Of a stretch of DNA of 64,000 nucleotides, positions 43,071 through 54,284 are shown in pieces. Origin of the DNA: Oreohelix idahoensis (lineage: Eukaryota > Mollusca > Gastropoda > Stylommatophora > Oreohelicidae); NCBI GenBank assembly GCA_024509875.1, contig JAMPIV010012247.1:1-64000 (forward strand), given 5' to 3'. Below the pieces are notes generated by a model. The model did not search any database and was not told the origin of the DNA. It was given only the letters and a program-made list of their open reading frames with translations. Numbering within the stretch: position 1 is the first letter of the stretch; the number at the start of each line of letters is the position of its first letter. A program made the translations under genes and the position numbers.

Positions 43071-43494
43071 GAACAGGCTGAAAAGAAGTACCTCAGAACA
43101 AATGTTCAATATTAGATTACTGATTGAAAAATATCTCCAGCATCAACGCGATTTATACCATAACTTCATCGATTTCACATAAGCTTTCGATTGAGTCTGG
43201 CATGAAGGCTTATGGCAAATAATGAGAAAATTCAATTTTGATACCAACATCATAGATATCATTGAAGCACTATACAAGGACGCAAGCAGTGCTGTTTTTG
43301 CAAGCAATGACATTGGAGAATTTTTCAAAACAACTGTAGGAGTTCATCAGGGATGTATCCTGTCCCCGGTGCTCTTTAATATATATCTAGAACATATTAT
43401 GCAGGAGGCTCTCTACGATTATAAAACAACCATATCGATTGCATGTCGACCTCTTTGCAATCTACGTTTTGCTGATGATATCGATCTTATAGCT
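43071..43494 (+). pseudogene. LINE-I reverse transcriptase, first part
   Basis: Fingers and palm with YLQHQRD, VGVHQGCILSPVLFN and catalytic FADD, broken by stops near 43180 and by the hAT insertion right after LIA. Confidence 0.88.
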
Positions 43495-46050
43495 CAGCGG
43501 TTTTCAACCTATTTGAGTCCTTTCTGCGGCTCTCCTGTGGGATAACTGGTAAAAACTCTAGCGATGTTTTGACATTTAGCCTAACTTTTTTTGAGTAGGA
43601 GAGCTTTGGAAAGGCTTTTAAACAATGTAATTTTAAAAAAAATGCAATTGGACAATCTGTGAAAAAATTACACGTACAAGAAAACATATACACAAAGTGC
43701 ACTTTGAAAACCCTTACTATAAAAAAGAAAACAGCACAGATAAAGTAGTTTCTAACATTTTTATTTATTTTTGTCTGAAAATCATTCACTGAAATACTGC
43801 ACTCATGATTCAATCTCCATAACAAAAAAATTGTACAGTAAAACTAAAACAAAAATATGATGAATACAGTACCAGTCTCCTCAGTGTGAAACTTGAGCTT
43901 GCTTGTTGTTACACAGCTTGTCAAATCTTGGCACCAATTGAGATACAGTTACCCTCATTTCCTTCTCCACATCATGTCTTGATCTGAACTTGGTTTTTAT
44001 AACAGCCACTGCTGAAAACCCAGCCTCGCAGAGATAGGAGGTTGCAAAAGGAATTAATATCTTCAGTGCTCTCTTGCTCAAGCTTGGGAACTCCTGTTTT
44101 ACTGAATACCAAAATTTTGGCAATGCCATGGATGGAAACTTCGCTTGTAGTGAAGAGTCTGATGAAAGTTCTGTCAGTTCTTCCTCTTCAGCAGTACTGA
44201 AGTCTGAAGGAGCATCACTACTGAAGGGATTTTGAACCCAATGAAACCTGTCACATTTGTCAGGAAAGTATTTTTCAAAATGAACACTGAGTTGAGATAA
44301 GTGTTCTTGAATTATAGAAACAATATCTGCACTAAAATCTATTTCATTGTCTGTAATGAACTGCTGCAAACCTGGGAAGTTGTCCATTTCTCATCCTTCA
44401 CTGATTTTTCTCTTGCAAAGAAGAAGCTTCATTTTTGAAGGCCGAAACTTTGTCAATAAGTTGAATCAAATGAGTTTCACTTCCTTGCAGAGACTTATTC
44501 AACGAGTTCAACTTTTCAAAAAAAAGATCACAGAAGTATGCAACTTTTAACAGGAAGTCAGTGTCCAGAAAGCACTTAGCACTGACATGGTTTTCTTCTT
44601 CAAGATAAGAATAGAGTTCCTGCCTAAGTTCAAAAATGCGCGATAATACATTTCCTATGGAAAGCCATCGAGTGCTGCTATAAAATAAGAGAGAGGTATG
44701 CTCAGCCCCCATATCGTGACACATTTTACTGAAAAATCTAGCTCTATGAGGTAAAGTTTTAATAAAGTTCACCACATTTATGACAGTTTGCAGGACTTCA
44801 TTCAAATCAACACTCAAATGCTGTGAAGCAAGTGCTTCCCTATGGATAATACAATGGATCCAAACAGCATCAGCAGCTTTGCAGTGGATGAGGGCTTGTA
44901 GGCCACTGTAACAGCCCAACATTGAACAAGCACCATCGGTACACACACCACCACAATGAGCCCGGTCTGTTTTATTTTCCGTCATGAAGTTGTCCACAAT
45001 TTCAAATAAATCGTTGCCTGTCGTACCTGCATTTATGTCCTTACAAAAAAAGAAGATCTTACGCCTTTTCATTTTTTTTCATCAACAAACCGCACATAAC
45101 AGATTAAATGAGCATCTCTATTGCTATCAGTGGCCTCATCAAGCTGCAAAGCAAACTCCTTCCCCCTCATTTTTTCTATAATTTATTCATTAAGATCCTC
45201 TCCTAAATCTTGAATTCGACGGCTGATTCTACTGTCCGACAAAGGAATGAGCAAAAGCTGTTTTTCCACGGACTCTCCAACCATAATGGACACCATATCA
45301 ATAGCACACGGTAAAATGAGTTCTTCTGCAATCATATGGGGTTCCTTACATTTTGCTACTAGGTATGCTACCTTGTAGGACGCTAGAAGAGCTTTACTCG
45401 AGATTGTCGCCTGCTTAGAAAATGTTGATTTCTGTTCTTTCTTTTGACTCAGCTTTCTAGAGAAATATTCTCTTGGTTTACCCACGTCATTCTTATGAAC
45501 ACTTTCTAAATGGCGCTTCAATTTGCTAGGCAGCATACATTCGACAGAGAGTACTTTGAAACACAAAACAACCTAATGACTTCATTGTTCACAAGAGTGC
45601 ACGTGAAACCAAAATCTAAGTAACCTTCGTCGTATTTTCTATACTTACGTTTCCTCATTACCACTTTCCTTGTCATCCTCAACAAGTTCTCGCTTTTTAC
45701 TAACACTTGCCAAATTAAAAAAATCTTTCCATAGTTTATATCAAACTCACAACACAATAAAAAAACATTTGAAAACAGAAAATCACAGTGTTACCTACTA
45801 TGGTCGTGCAAGGAGAATGCGCGGAAAGTTGATAGGCGGGTAGGGGGAGCAGGACTTAAAAGGCTGGCCAACATCAAAAGTGAAATTTATCCGGGGTCAC
45901 GCAGGTTGACAAACACCAAAAATGAAATTTCCCACAGCTCTGTGTTTTCTTTACAGCTAAATACGAAAAAAATTCACGCTTACCCACGGCGCCCCTGACC
46001 GTCAGTCGTTTCGCCCCAGGGCGCCGCGGCGCACAGGTTGAAAACCGCTG
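43495..46050 (-). mobile_element. hAT transposon (Charlie/ZBED type)
   Basis: 2,556 bp with terminal inverted repeats CAGCGGTTTTCAACCT / AGGTTGAAAACCGCTG and a perfect 8-bp duplication TTATAGCT at 43487-43494 and 46051-46058. The termini match the Charlie-type consensus CAG.GGTT.TCAACC. It encodes a decayed transposase on the minus strand. The outer left 380 bp (43495-43880) and right 280 bp (45770-46050) are noncoding. Confidence 0.97.
43881..45760 (-). pseudogene. hAT transposase, ZBED5-like
   Basis: Read from right to left in four frames. A basic start (KRKYRKYDEGYLDFGFT) is followed by a BED-type finger remnant (CMLPSKLKRHLESVHK), then SSKALLASYKVAYLVAKCKEPH, CTDGACSMLGCYSG and HCIIHREALASQHL. 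The C-terminal hATC dimerisation region reads LIPFATSYLCEAGFSAVAVIK. Length and order match ZBED5/SCAND3-type hAT proteins. Stops and shifts at about 45570, 45180, 45070 and 44390 inactivate it. Confidence 0.9.
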
Positions 46051-46058
46051 TTATAGCT

Positions 46059-46482
46059 GGAACAGAATCAGAACTTCAAGACCTTACCTCTAGACTGGAG
46101 AAAGTAACGTATGGGATGGAAATTAATATAGAAAAAAGCAAGATATTGGTGAATAGCCGTAAGAAACATGTTCCGACCAACATTACGTTAAATGGGCAAA
46201 AGTTAGAAGAAGTGAACACCTTTAAATATCTGGGGTTCACTATATGTAGTGATGGAAGATCAAGTAAATAAATCAAGACTTAAGATGGCCTCAGCTGCAA
46301 TGACAAGGGGCTGAATGTGATCTGGAAAAGTAACATCAGTTTTCCTGTGAAGATCAAATTTTACAAATCACTTGTATTATCTATTCTCTTGTATGGGTGT
46401 GAGGGCTGGACACTCACTGCAGATACGGAGTGAAGTATTCAAGCTTTCGAGTATAAATGTTGTAGAAGAATTTTGCGCATTT
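46059..46482 (+). pseudogene. LINE-I reverse transcriptase, middle part
   Basis: Continues in frame from before the hAT (GTESELQDL), then INIEKSKIL and FKYLGFTICSDG, with later stops. Confidence 0.85.
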
Positions 46483-46628
46483 GCTATAAAGAGCAACTCC
46501 GCCTAGGCCGGTCCCAAGCCCGGATGAAAAAGGAGGAGGGCGGCTTGCATGGAGGCCGTAAGGAGGCAGCCCCTCCACCATGCAAAGGCACAACAGGCCA
46601 ATCACCTGTTTGCTTTAAACTTTTGATT

Positions 46629-47471
46629 ATGAGAACTACAAGAGAGAAAACCAGACTGATTCTAAAGGCGACGAACTGGAACAGACTACGGACTACGACT
46701 TATGGAACTTGGAACACAAGAAGTATAAATGGGAAAGAAGAGGAGCTGGTGGAAGAGATGAGAAAAGCAAAACTAGAAATCCTGGCTGTAACGGAAACAA
46801 AGAAAAAAGGACAAGGAGTCATGGATCTCGATGGCAACACGCTGCTCTAAAGTGGTGTACCCAAATCTGAAAGAGCTAAAGGGGGCGTGGGTTGCATTGT
46901 GGCAAAAAACCAAAAAGATAGTATCAAGGGATGGAACTTTGTCTCGGAGCGCATTATGGTTGTAAAACTAAAAGAAGGAGAAACCATAGTTAACCTGGTC
47001 ATAGTGTGTGGGCCAAATGAGGATGAGAGAGCAGAGGTCAAGGGGGAATTCTTCTAGCTGCTTGATGACTGCCTAGATGAAATTATCATGCTCAGAGATT
47101 TCAATGCCAGAGTTGGAAATGACCATGCTAGATGGAGTGGAGTTATCAGAAGAAATGGAGAAGATACTCTCAATGACAATGACAATGGAAAGCGACTCCT
47201 TAGATTCTGCAGTGAGCAGAATCTGATCATTACAAACACAAAGTTCCCCCATAAGGGCATACATGCATACACTAGATGTGAACCAACAAAGAATGAGAAG
47301 TCAGTGATCGACTATGCCATTGTTAGGAGTAGCTCATTCAAATATGTCCGGGATGCTAGAGTCTGGAGGGGGCCAGAGATTGGAAGTGATCACTACCTGC
47401 TTTCAATCAAAAGAACAACTGAAAGAGTTGCTCAGCCTAGGAACTGCCCAACCGTTCCACCAAGAAACTAA
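46629..47471 (+). pseudogene. LINE-II endonuclease domain
   Basis: TYGTWNTRSINGKEEELVEEM, then ILAVTETK, DFNARVGND and IGSDHYLL are the N, E, D-N and S-D-H blocks of an apurinic-type endonuclease; such frames are often mis-annotated as craniofacial development protein 2. In-frame stops at about 46848 and 47055 break it. Confidence 0.88.
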
Positions 47472-47726
47472 GTAAACAAACGGGAGAAATGAGCATTAAG
47501 ACCTACAAGCTGAGAGAGCCAGAAATTAAGACCAGATATCAGGGGCTTATTGCTGCAGCGGTGAACAACACAGAAGAACAACCTGATGACTTGGAAACCC
47601 TCTGGCTTCAAGGACATCATAAAGACAGCTGCTGCAGAAGCATGTGGTGATGTCCGACTTGGGAACAAGAGAAAGAGGACACTTTGGTAGACAGATGAAG
47701 TCAAAGAGAAAATAAGAGAGAAGAAA

Positions 47727-49067
47727 ATGGCATGGAAACAATACTTAGGAGCTAAAAACACAACAGGACAAATGGAGAAATATAGAGAATATGTGACACT
47801 CAGAACAGAAGCAAAGAACAAGGTGCTAGCAGCAAAACAGAAGTCCTGGGAAGAATTTGGAGAAAAGCTAGAAAAAGATGCGCAAGAAAACCAGAAATTG
47901 TTCTGTAAGACCCTAAAGAACATGAGGAAGGAAAAACAATGCCCTCTCAAATTTATAAAGGACAAGCAAGGCAAATTGCTTACTGCCCCGAAGGAAGTAA
48001 TGGAAAGATGGAAAGAATATTTCTCAGAGCTCCTGGATGGTGAGCATGGTGAAGCATCAGAAATGATAACCACTAGCACAGAAGAGAAAACCAATGATGG
48101 TGAAGATGACATAAAGATGGAAGAACTGATGGCAGCACTGGAGAAAATCAAGATGGGCAAAGCAGCAGGGCATGATGGTATAACACCAGAAATGGTTAAG
48201 TACATGTACATGGGAGCATCAGGCGACCTATTACTCTTAAGGGTCCTACAGGCAGCTTGGTGCAACAAGACCATACCAAAGGATTGGGAGATTGCCATCA
48301 TAACACCAATTTTCAAAAAGGGTGACAATCGACAATGTGGAAACTATAGAGGCATATCCCTTCTCAGTGTCCCTGGTAAAATCTACTCTAGAATTCTAGA
48401 GCAGAGACTCCGACGCCTAGCTGAGCCACAATTGGATGAGGTCCAGTGCGGATTCCGAGCAAACCGAAGTACTCAAGACCTAATCTTCACACTCAGGCAG
48501 CTGAGTGAAAAGGCCCTTGAGTATAAGAGTGAGATGCATCTTTGTTTCATAGATCTGGAAAAGGCGTTTGACAGGGTCCCCTGGAGCAAACTTTGGGACT
48601 GTTTGGCAAGGAAGAACATTCCAGCACCTCTGATTCATGCTATACAGAGCTTCTACAAGTCTTGCAGAAATTATGTGAGGACAGCAAACCATAAGTCAGA
48701 AGATTTCAGGACCACCACTGGTGTAAGACAAGGTGATATCCTGTCACCTTATCTTTTCATACTCCTCATGGACGATGTCATCAAGGCATGTAAGGAGAGA
48801 ACAAGAAAGTATTCAGTGGGGTACTGGAAGATAAGACATGTCTGTATTTCAGTGCTGGCATTTGCTGATGATGTTGCCCTGATTGCTAAATCAGAGGCAC
48901 ATCTCCAATCCAACCTGCAAGTCTGGAAGGAAGAGCTGGAGAAGAGAGGGATGGTCATAAGCAGCTCTAAAACAAAATCCATGGTGATATCACGAGAAGA
49001 AAGAAGACATCAGATTAAGCTGGGAGAACAGGTCCTGGAGCAGGTCGACCACTTTAAATACCTCTGA
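47727..49067 (+). pseudogene. LINE-II reverse transcriptase
   Basis: 446 codons open: linker, then PIFKKGDNRQCGNYRGISLLS, VQCGFRANRSTQDLIF, FIDLEKAFDRVPW, TGVRQGDILSPYLF, the catalytic FADD, and thumb up to DHFKYL, where a stop (TGA) interrupts. RT domains 0-7 are well kept, so the copy is fairly young. Confidence 0.9.
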
Positions 49068-49103
49068 GCTATTATAGACCGAAAGGGAGGCATCAAAAAA
49101 GAG

Positions 49104-49532
49104 TTGGCCACTCGAAAAGCAGCAGCTGGGAGACTTTTTCAGGCCATAAATCGAGGATTCCTCAGCAAGAGAGAAGTTGGTAAGAAAACGAAGATGGCTG
49201 TATACCATTCCACCTATGTCCTAGTCTTGACATATGGATGCGAGTCATGGGCAATGGCTACAACCCAGAAAAGCCAGACCAAACCTCAGAAATGAGGTAT
49301 CTGAAGAAGGCGGTTGAAGTAACAAGAAGAGACATGGTACGCAACCAGACGATACGTCAAGGCCTAAAAACCCACCCCCTGCAGACCCAAGTAAAACAGT
49401 CCCAACTAAGGTGGTTTGGCCATGTCTGCAGAATGGGAGAAGATCGGCTACCACGACAAGCATGGGAAACAAAGAGCCAGGGATCCAGACCCCCAGGATG
49501 ACCCAGAGTCCGCTAAGTAAGTAAGTAAGTAA
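49104..49532 (+). pseudogene. LINE-II C-terminal segment
   Basis: Continues as ATRKAAAGRLFQAINRGFL, VLTYGCESWAM, then in another frame MRYLKKAVEVTRRDM and LRWFGHVCRMGEDRLP. It ends abruptly at GTCCGC followed by the (TAAG)n tail. Confidence 0.85.
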
Positions 49533-49545
49533 GCTATAAAGAGCA

Positions 49546-49887
49546 CAAAACAAATGTCTATGTTAGAGAGAAGATAAACACCTATGCAGGCCACCAAGAA
49601 CAACTTTTGTCAATAGTGAAACGTCGAAAGCTTGCCTGGTTTGGGCATGTAACTCGTCATGACTCCCTTTCGTAAGCGATCCTCCAGGGAACAGTCGAAG
49701 GTAAACGAAGAAGAGGAAGGCAAAGAAAATCCTGGGCTGATAACATCAAAGAATGGGCAGGGCACGGTTTTTCCACACTTGTACACATTGCTGAGGATAG
49801 AGAGCAGTGGAGGACCCTGTCTGCTGATGCTTCCACAATGGCACCCCTACGACCCATGACGGGTTACGGGTTGAGATGATGATGATG
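49546..49887 (+). pseudogene. LINE-I C-terminal segment and tail
   Basis: EKINTYAGHQEQLLSIVKRRKLAWFGH..., a stop, then GKRRRGRQRKSWADNIKEW, as in many RTE-like C-termini; tail (GAT)n. Confidence 0.88.
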
Positions 49888-49895
49888 AAATGACT

Positions 49896-50371
49896 ATATA
49901 GCAATTAGAAAGATATACAACAGCCTGTACGGTTACGATTACAATGAAAAATTGAGTGATTTTTCTCTGAACCTGTATGCTAGTCTTTTCTAAAAATACT
50001 AAGAATGGTTAAAGGCAGAATTAAAATGCTCACATTAATTGTTTCATCCTAAAATAACATGTATCCTTCCAACTTACAACAGTAGCTTAACATTTTAGTC
50101 CACTTATTATCAGTTTTGGATTAATCTCTGAGTGCTCCCAATTTCCCGATATGTTTGCTTATTTGGTAGGGAAAAGGAGGAGAACAAGGGGAGAAATGCT
50201 TATGAAAACTTCTTAGATGGTGTGTCCCTGTCTGCAGTTTCTGTTAAAGCAATTCTTTTCACCTACCAGCTTCTCATCATCATCTTCACCTACAGCAATT
50301 TCCCCTCTTTTTGACATTGCTTTACTCATTCAGCTGTGGTCTTATGTGAATTTTTTGTGTGTGACTCATAG
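49896..50371 (+). other. SEC62 intron 2, end
   Basis: Unique AT-rich sequence without elements; ends with acceptor GACTCATAG at 50371. Confidence 0.55.
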
Positions 50372-50477
50372 GCAATGCTGCTGTAGACAAATTGCTGCAG
50401 TCAAAATGGTCAGCTAGCAAAAAGAAAAAGGACCCCCTTTTCACTAACAGAAATTCATGTGTTGCTTATATGCTAAG
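50372..50477 (+). CDS. SEC62: SEC62 exon 3
   Basis: 106 bases, phase 1 to 2, acceptor CATAG and donor GTGAGT. Encodes AAVDKLLQSKW, ASKKKKDPLFTNRNSCVAYML. It matches the animal SEC62 block with K-A-V-D-x-L-L-x-S-K-W and L-F-x-x-R-x-S. Intron 2 before it is 7.9 kb and holds the nested LINE-I/hAT/LINE-II. Confidence 0.93.
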
Positions 50478-50956
50478 GTGAGTTGTGACATTGTAGTCAA
50501 TTTTAAATGTTTGGTTTTGTTTGTTTGTTTAAACTGCAGCTCATCACTGTTTCTGTATTTAGTTGTTAGAGAAAGATTGTGATTAAATGTGTGAGGAGGC
50601 AAAGAAAGAATAGGATCAGCTACCTCAGGCAAGTTGTAAAGGACACATAAAGGAGGTTGTGCAACCTCATATGTTAAACAGTCTACAACAGCAACCACCA
50701 CATTAATGATTTGTTGCAGGCTTTCTGCAAGGGAAGCAACTGTAATGGTGGTGACTACATGTTCCATATGGAGTGAAAAGATGAATGAATGACTGTCATT
50801 TATTGAGTAAGTAAATAATGATAGATTTTTATTGTCTATGTTGTTTAGAAAATGAAGATAACATCATTAGCTTGAAATGACATATTCGTAATGTTATTTG
50901 TTGTTTTGCTGTAGCCAAATAAAAATACTTGTAGGCTATATTTTCTTTTTGGCCAG

Positions 50957-51098
50957 ATTGCTAGAAATGGGGCTGTTTCATCGAGCAGAGAGAGAACATA
51001 CAAAAAGGGACAAAGAGAAAGACAAATCAAAAAAGAAGAAAAAGGACAAGGATGCAGAGAAAGAAGAACCAGCAGCAGCAGGAGAGGAGGAACTAAGG
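50957..51098 (+). CDS. SEC62: SEC62 exon 4
   Basis: Acceptor TTGGCCAG at 50956. Encodes RLLEMGLFHRAEREH, matching the LL...FFHRA block, and then the lysine-rich cytosolic stretch (KDKSKKKKKDKDAEKEE) typical of the family before the two membrane segments. The donor is taken as AAGG|GTAGAC, which is weak; reading through would stop two codons later. Exons for the membrane part were not found in the remaining 13 kb, so the gene probably continues outside the window. Confidence 0.88.
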
Positions 51099-51226
51099 GT
51101 AGACTAGTCTGTTGTGGTGTTTACAAAATATTCAGAATTAAACAACACTTGTGTCAAGTTTATAACATGCTCGTATCAATGATTTACAGGGCAAGATAAT
51201 AATGTAGTGTGCCTTTGGTGAATTTG

Positions 51227-51677
51227 GTTTGGTTTGGTTTTAAGGACCATCTTCATTATGCACAGACAACTCCATCAGTGTTCTGCTCTCCTCCCTTAGA
51301 TCACACAAAGAGGATCTCAGCACAGTGCATGAAATCTGTAGCACCGGCGAGGGCCCTATGTCTGTATACAGGAATCACACATTCTATAAATATTATTGTA
51401 GTCGGTATGTTTCATAATTTTTTGCCAGGGCAGAGGTCATATGGATTGTTAACATGCACGATTTGCACATATGACTTCCTATTTATTTGCTCTTATCTGA
51501 GAAGGCTAGGCATCCGATCGCACTACCCAGAAGGGCAGGGAGGGGGTATGAAAACATTAGGAATCACTGGTTCTAAAACATAATTTACATCAGTTATATT
51601 CCCTGTGCTGGGAGCGAACCCGGTACCTTTAGAATTAGAGGCGGGCACCATACTTCTGAGCCACTCTGAACCCTAAA
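51227..51677 (-). mobile_element. tRNA-derived SINE with (GGTTT)n end
   Basis: Minus orientation: head at the right (A box GTGGCTCAGAAGTATGG, B box GGGTTCGCTCCC), about 370 bp body, 3' end CTTAAAACCAAACC. Target duplication TGAATTTG at 51219-51226 and 51678-51685. Different head and body from the SINE at 28591. Confidence 0.8.
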
Positions 51678-51685
51678 TGAATTTG

Positions 51686-53250
51686 AAATGAAAAAAGTCT
51701 ATTAAGTACAAAACATTGGTAATGGTTGTTTTTTTTTGTGAAGTTTTTAGGAGTGCTGAAGAAGAGATTTGTCTGGCATGCTGGACAGTGGCCTTTATCC
51801 TCTTATATGTGTAATGAGCTTTTTATCTATGTTGACCTGTTTCAGGACATCCTCGTTAATTCATTAACTGTCCCCTGGCTTTTAAAAATTCTTTTATAAG
51901 ACCACATTTCTGTAGTCTACTTATTTGTGTACTGATTGTTCATCATTAACTTGAATAAGGCTATTGGCTGTATATAACATTAACTTGACACAAAAACTTG
52001 GTTCATTGTATGCTTTTTATTCTCTGGAATGCTGGTTTTGCATGAGCTGTTATTCTCTTCCATACTTTAAAGTCATGTCTGTCATGTGATGTTTATGGTC
52101 TACTCAGGTATTTAAGTGTATGGACCTGTTTCAGAAAGATCTCATTTTACTTTAATTATGCATTCTGGAGAATTTCATTTGTTACAGTTAATCATTATTT
52201 CTGTTATCTTGCTATTTCTTCTGTTTATTTTTATTTGCTATCAATGCCTTATAGCTGTAGCTTTGTTTTGCTTATTGTTGTTAAGACTATCACTGGTATG
52301 TAACACTGGGGTTAAGTTATGCCTGCCAACTAATATTCATGGCATATTTTCTTAATTCCATTAGGTTTCCACTGTGTAAAAAGAGTAGATGAGATGATAG
52401 TACACATCTTTGTCTGATTCTCTGTATTATTTGCCAGAGACTTCATGTTTCATTATGAATTATTTTCCTGAATGACTCATATTAAGAGAATTGATGACTT
52501 TTTCTATTTTGAGTGATTCAGATTATGAATAAAAAATATTTTACACACACGCTTTTAACACATTAACAACCGAATTGGAAAACACGCTGTGGTGTAATTA
52601 AATTTTGCTCCCATTTTCACCCTGTTGGAGTATGCACAAATTAAGCTGAAGTTTTCGTAATTGCTTACAGATTTTTATGAATTATACGTCATTTTAAAGA
52701 TAAATGAATGTACTAATTATTTCCTGCACCATTTGTAACTCTAATCGAGGTCTTTGCTATTTTAGGGCCCTCCGATGGCCGAGGACTTGCAATATTTTTA
52801 CTATCATCACTGCTTGCACTCCACTACTATCAAAATCACTATTTCAATCAATGTGCACACCGTTTTCACTCTTGTCATCGTCGCTAGATCTATGTTGCGT
52901 GCATATTTTGACGCACATATTACAAAAATACGATATGGCTATTTAATGTGGAAAATATATATTTGCATTCATTTGTGTATGAAAATGCTTCCTCTGGTAA
53001 AGCTAGATAATTCATGATTGATTTACACTTTTGATTATATGAGTGATCTTTCTTGATATTATCGGCGCATGGATATTGTATTCATGTCCGTTCTTATTTG
53101 TTCGGGCCAGAAAATAGATTAATTTTGCTTGTTATGTTTATGGCCTGAATTCATGTGTACTACTTGTCTAGTGCAAGTAGATTCAGTCGTATATTGTATA
53201 CCTTTGTATGTTCAGGTCGGACTATATTCTTTCTGCCAGAATCTAGCGCA
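51686..53250. other. AT-rich sequence, no gene recognised
   Basis: Probably SEC62 intron 4. I looked here for the exon encoding the first membrane segment and its preceding D-G-x-E-x-Y-V-W block and did not see it. Confidence 0.45.
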
Positions 53251-54284
53251 GGTTTTCGTAGTCCTACTGGGTTGTAAGGAGTTCCGATAATGTCGCCAAG
53301 AAATGGCTGAGTGCTTTTTCCAGGGCTGGCACTGTTTAAGGTTTAACAGTGATTCATAGATGTTTTTCTAGGAGAAGTTTGTGTCTCATATGTGTGATTC
53401 GGACTCCAGTTATGCCAGACCCTAATTTTGATGATCTCGAGTCGATTAGACCTAGATGGAACATTGTGCTTCGTATCGCTAGGGTTGTGTTTTGTATCGA
53501 CGAAGATGACAGGCTTTCCTACAGCAGTTATGTCTACGTGAATTAACTTGATTACTGTAGAGCTGTATGGAAAACTTTATGAAATTATTTATATGCACAT
53601 TATAAATTAACTTTGGCTTATATCTACCTTCCTACGAGTGAGTGAGCGACAACTCAGGAAAGCGGCCATGTTATATTCCTGTCATCATATTTTTGATCAC
53701 TGTCAAGAGAACAGATTATGTATCCTACTATCGGGCAGTGGTATCGAGATCTTGTTATGAGGTGAAAACCCACTATCGTGGTTTATGAGTGTTATACAAA
53801 CATTGGACATATTTCAGCTTAAGAACTTAGCTATGAAATGAAGGTTCGGCCAATGACTTTTGTATGTTTACCGATCCTCATTGACGCGTTCAGTCAGTAG
53901 AGGATACGGCGATTAGTTACCAGAACAGTGAATACCACCTTGGGTTGAATGATATTTCACTACTACATGAATGTATCATCCACGATTCAAATAACCAATG
54001 AATGTATGTCAACATGTGTCCATGACTGTATCCATGCTGTCCAGTTTGCGTGCCTTCATTAAACTATTGAAATGTCAGAGGCAGTTCAAGTCGTCATTGC
54101 ATTACATGAGAGTGTGTGAGAGTTATTACCAAGAGGTCTGTTACACCGAACTACTACACCATTCGCGTTACTTGACACTCCCACTCAAGGTCTACATGAC
54201 AGGTTCATTCAACAGTGGCCAATACACAACAACACGTTTATTCTACAGTAGTGGCCAGACTTAGCATATCCTTGACACTCTACA
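53251..54284 (+). repeat. Probable 5' LTR of element D (left end not fixed)
   Basis: Ends CTCTACA at 54284, followed by G and TGGTGAACCAGATTCC as candidate primer site, the same spacing as in A and E. The left boundary is a guess from the LTR lengths of A and E (1.0-1.1 kb), because no partner LTR is in the window. Confidence 0.45.

Larger units (their letters stand above)
46496..49532 (+). mobile_element. LINE-II, long copy inserted in LINE-I
   Basis: 3,037 bp with a 13-bp duplication GCTATAAAGAGCA (46483-46495 and 49533-49545) and a (TAAG)n tail. Encodes an AP-type endonuclease and RT, so close to full length for an RTE-like LINE. Compared with 39684-40054 it lacks about 120 bases of the C-terminus just before the tail. 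Confidence 0.95.
43067..49887 (+). mobile_element. LINE-I (RTE-like), 5'-truncated, host of two later insertions
   Basis: Its pieces are 43067-43494, 46059-46495 and 49546-49887. Target duplication AAATGACT at 43059-43066 and 49888-49895; (GAT)n tail. It encodes RT from RSTSEQMFNIR through KTTVGVHQGCILSP and RFADDIDLIA (broken by the hAT), the FKYLGFTI thumb (then LINE-II), and the C-terminus RRKLAWFGHVTRHDSL, NIKEWAG. When both insertions are removed the frame largely rejoins, though stops remain. Confidence 0.93.

Noticed and set aside
47468..48328. 286-codon minus-strand frame with membrane-like sequence
   Set aside because: Antisense shadow of the LINE-II reverse transcriptase.
51590..51675. 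Possible stand-alone tRNA gene on the minus strand
   Set aside because: The fold is degenerate and it is the head of a SINE with target duplication.
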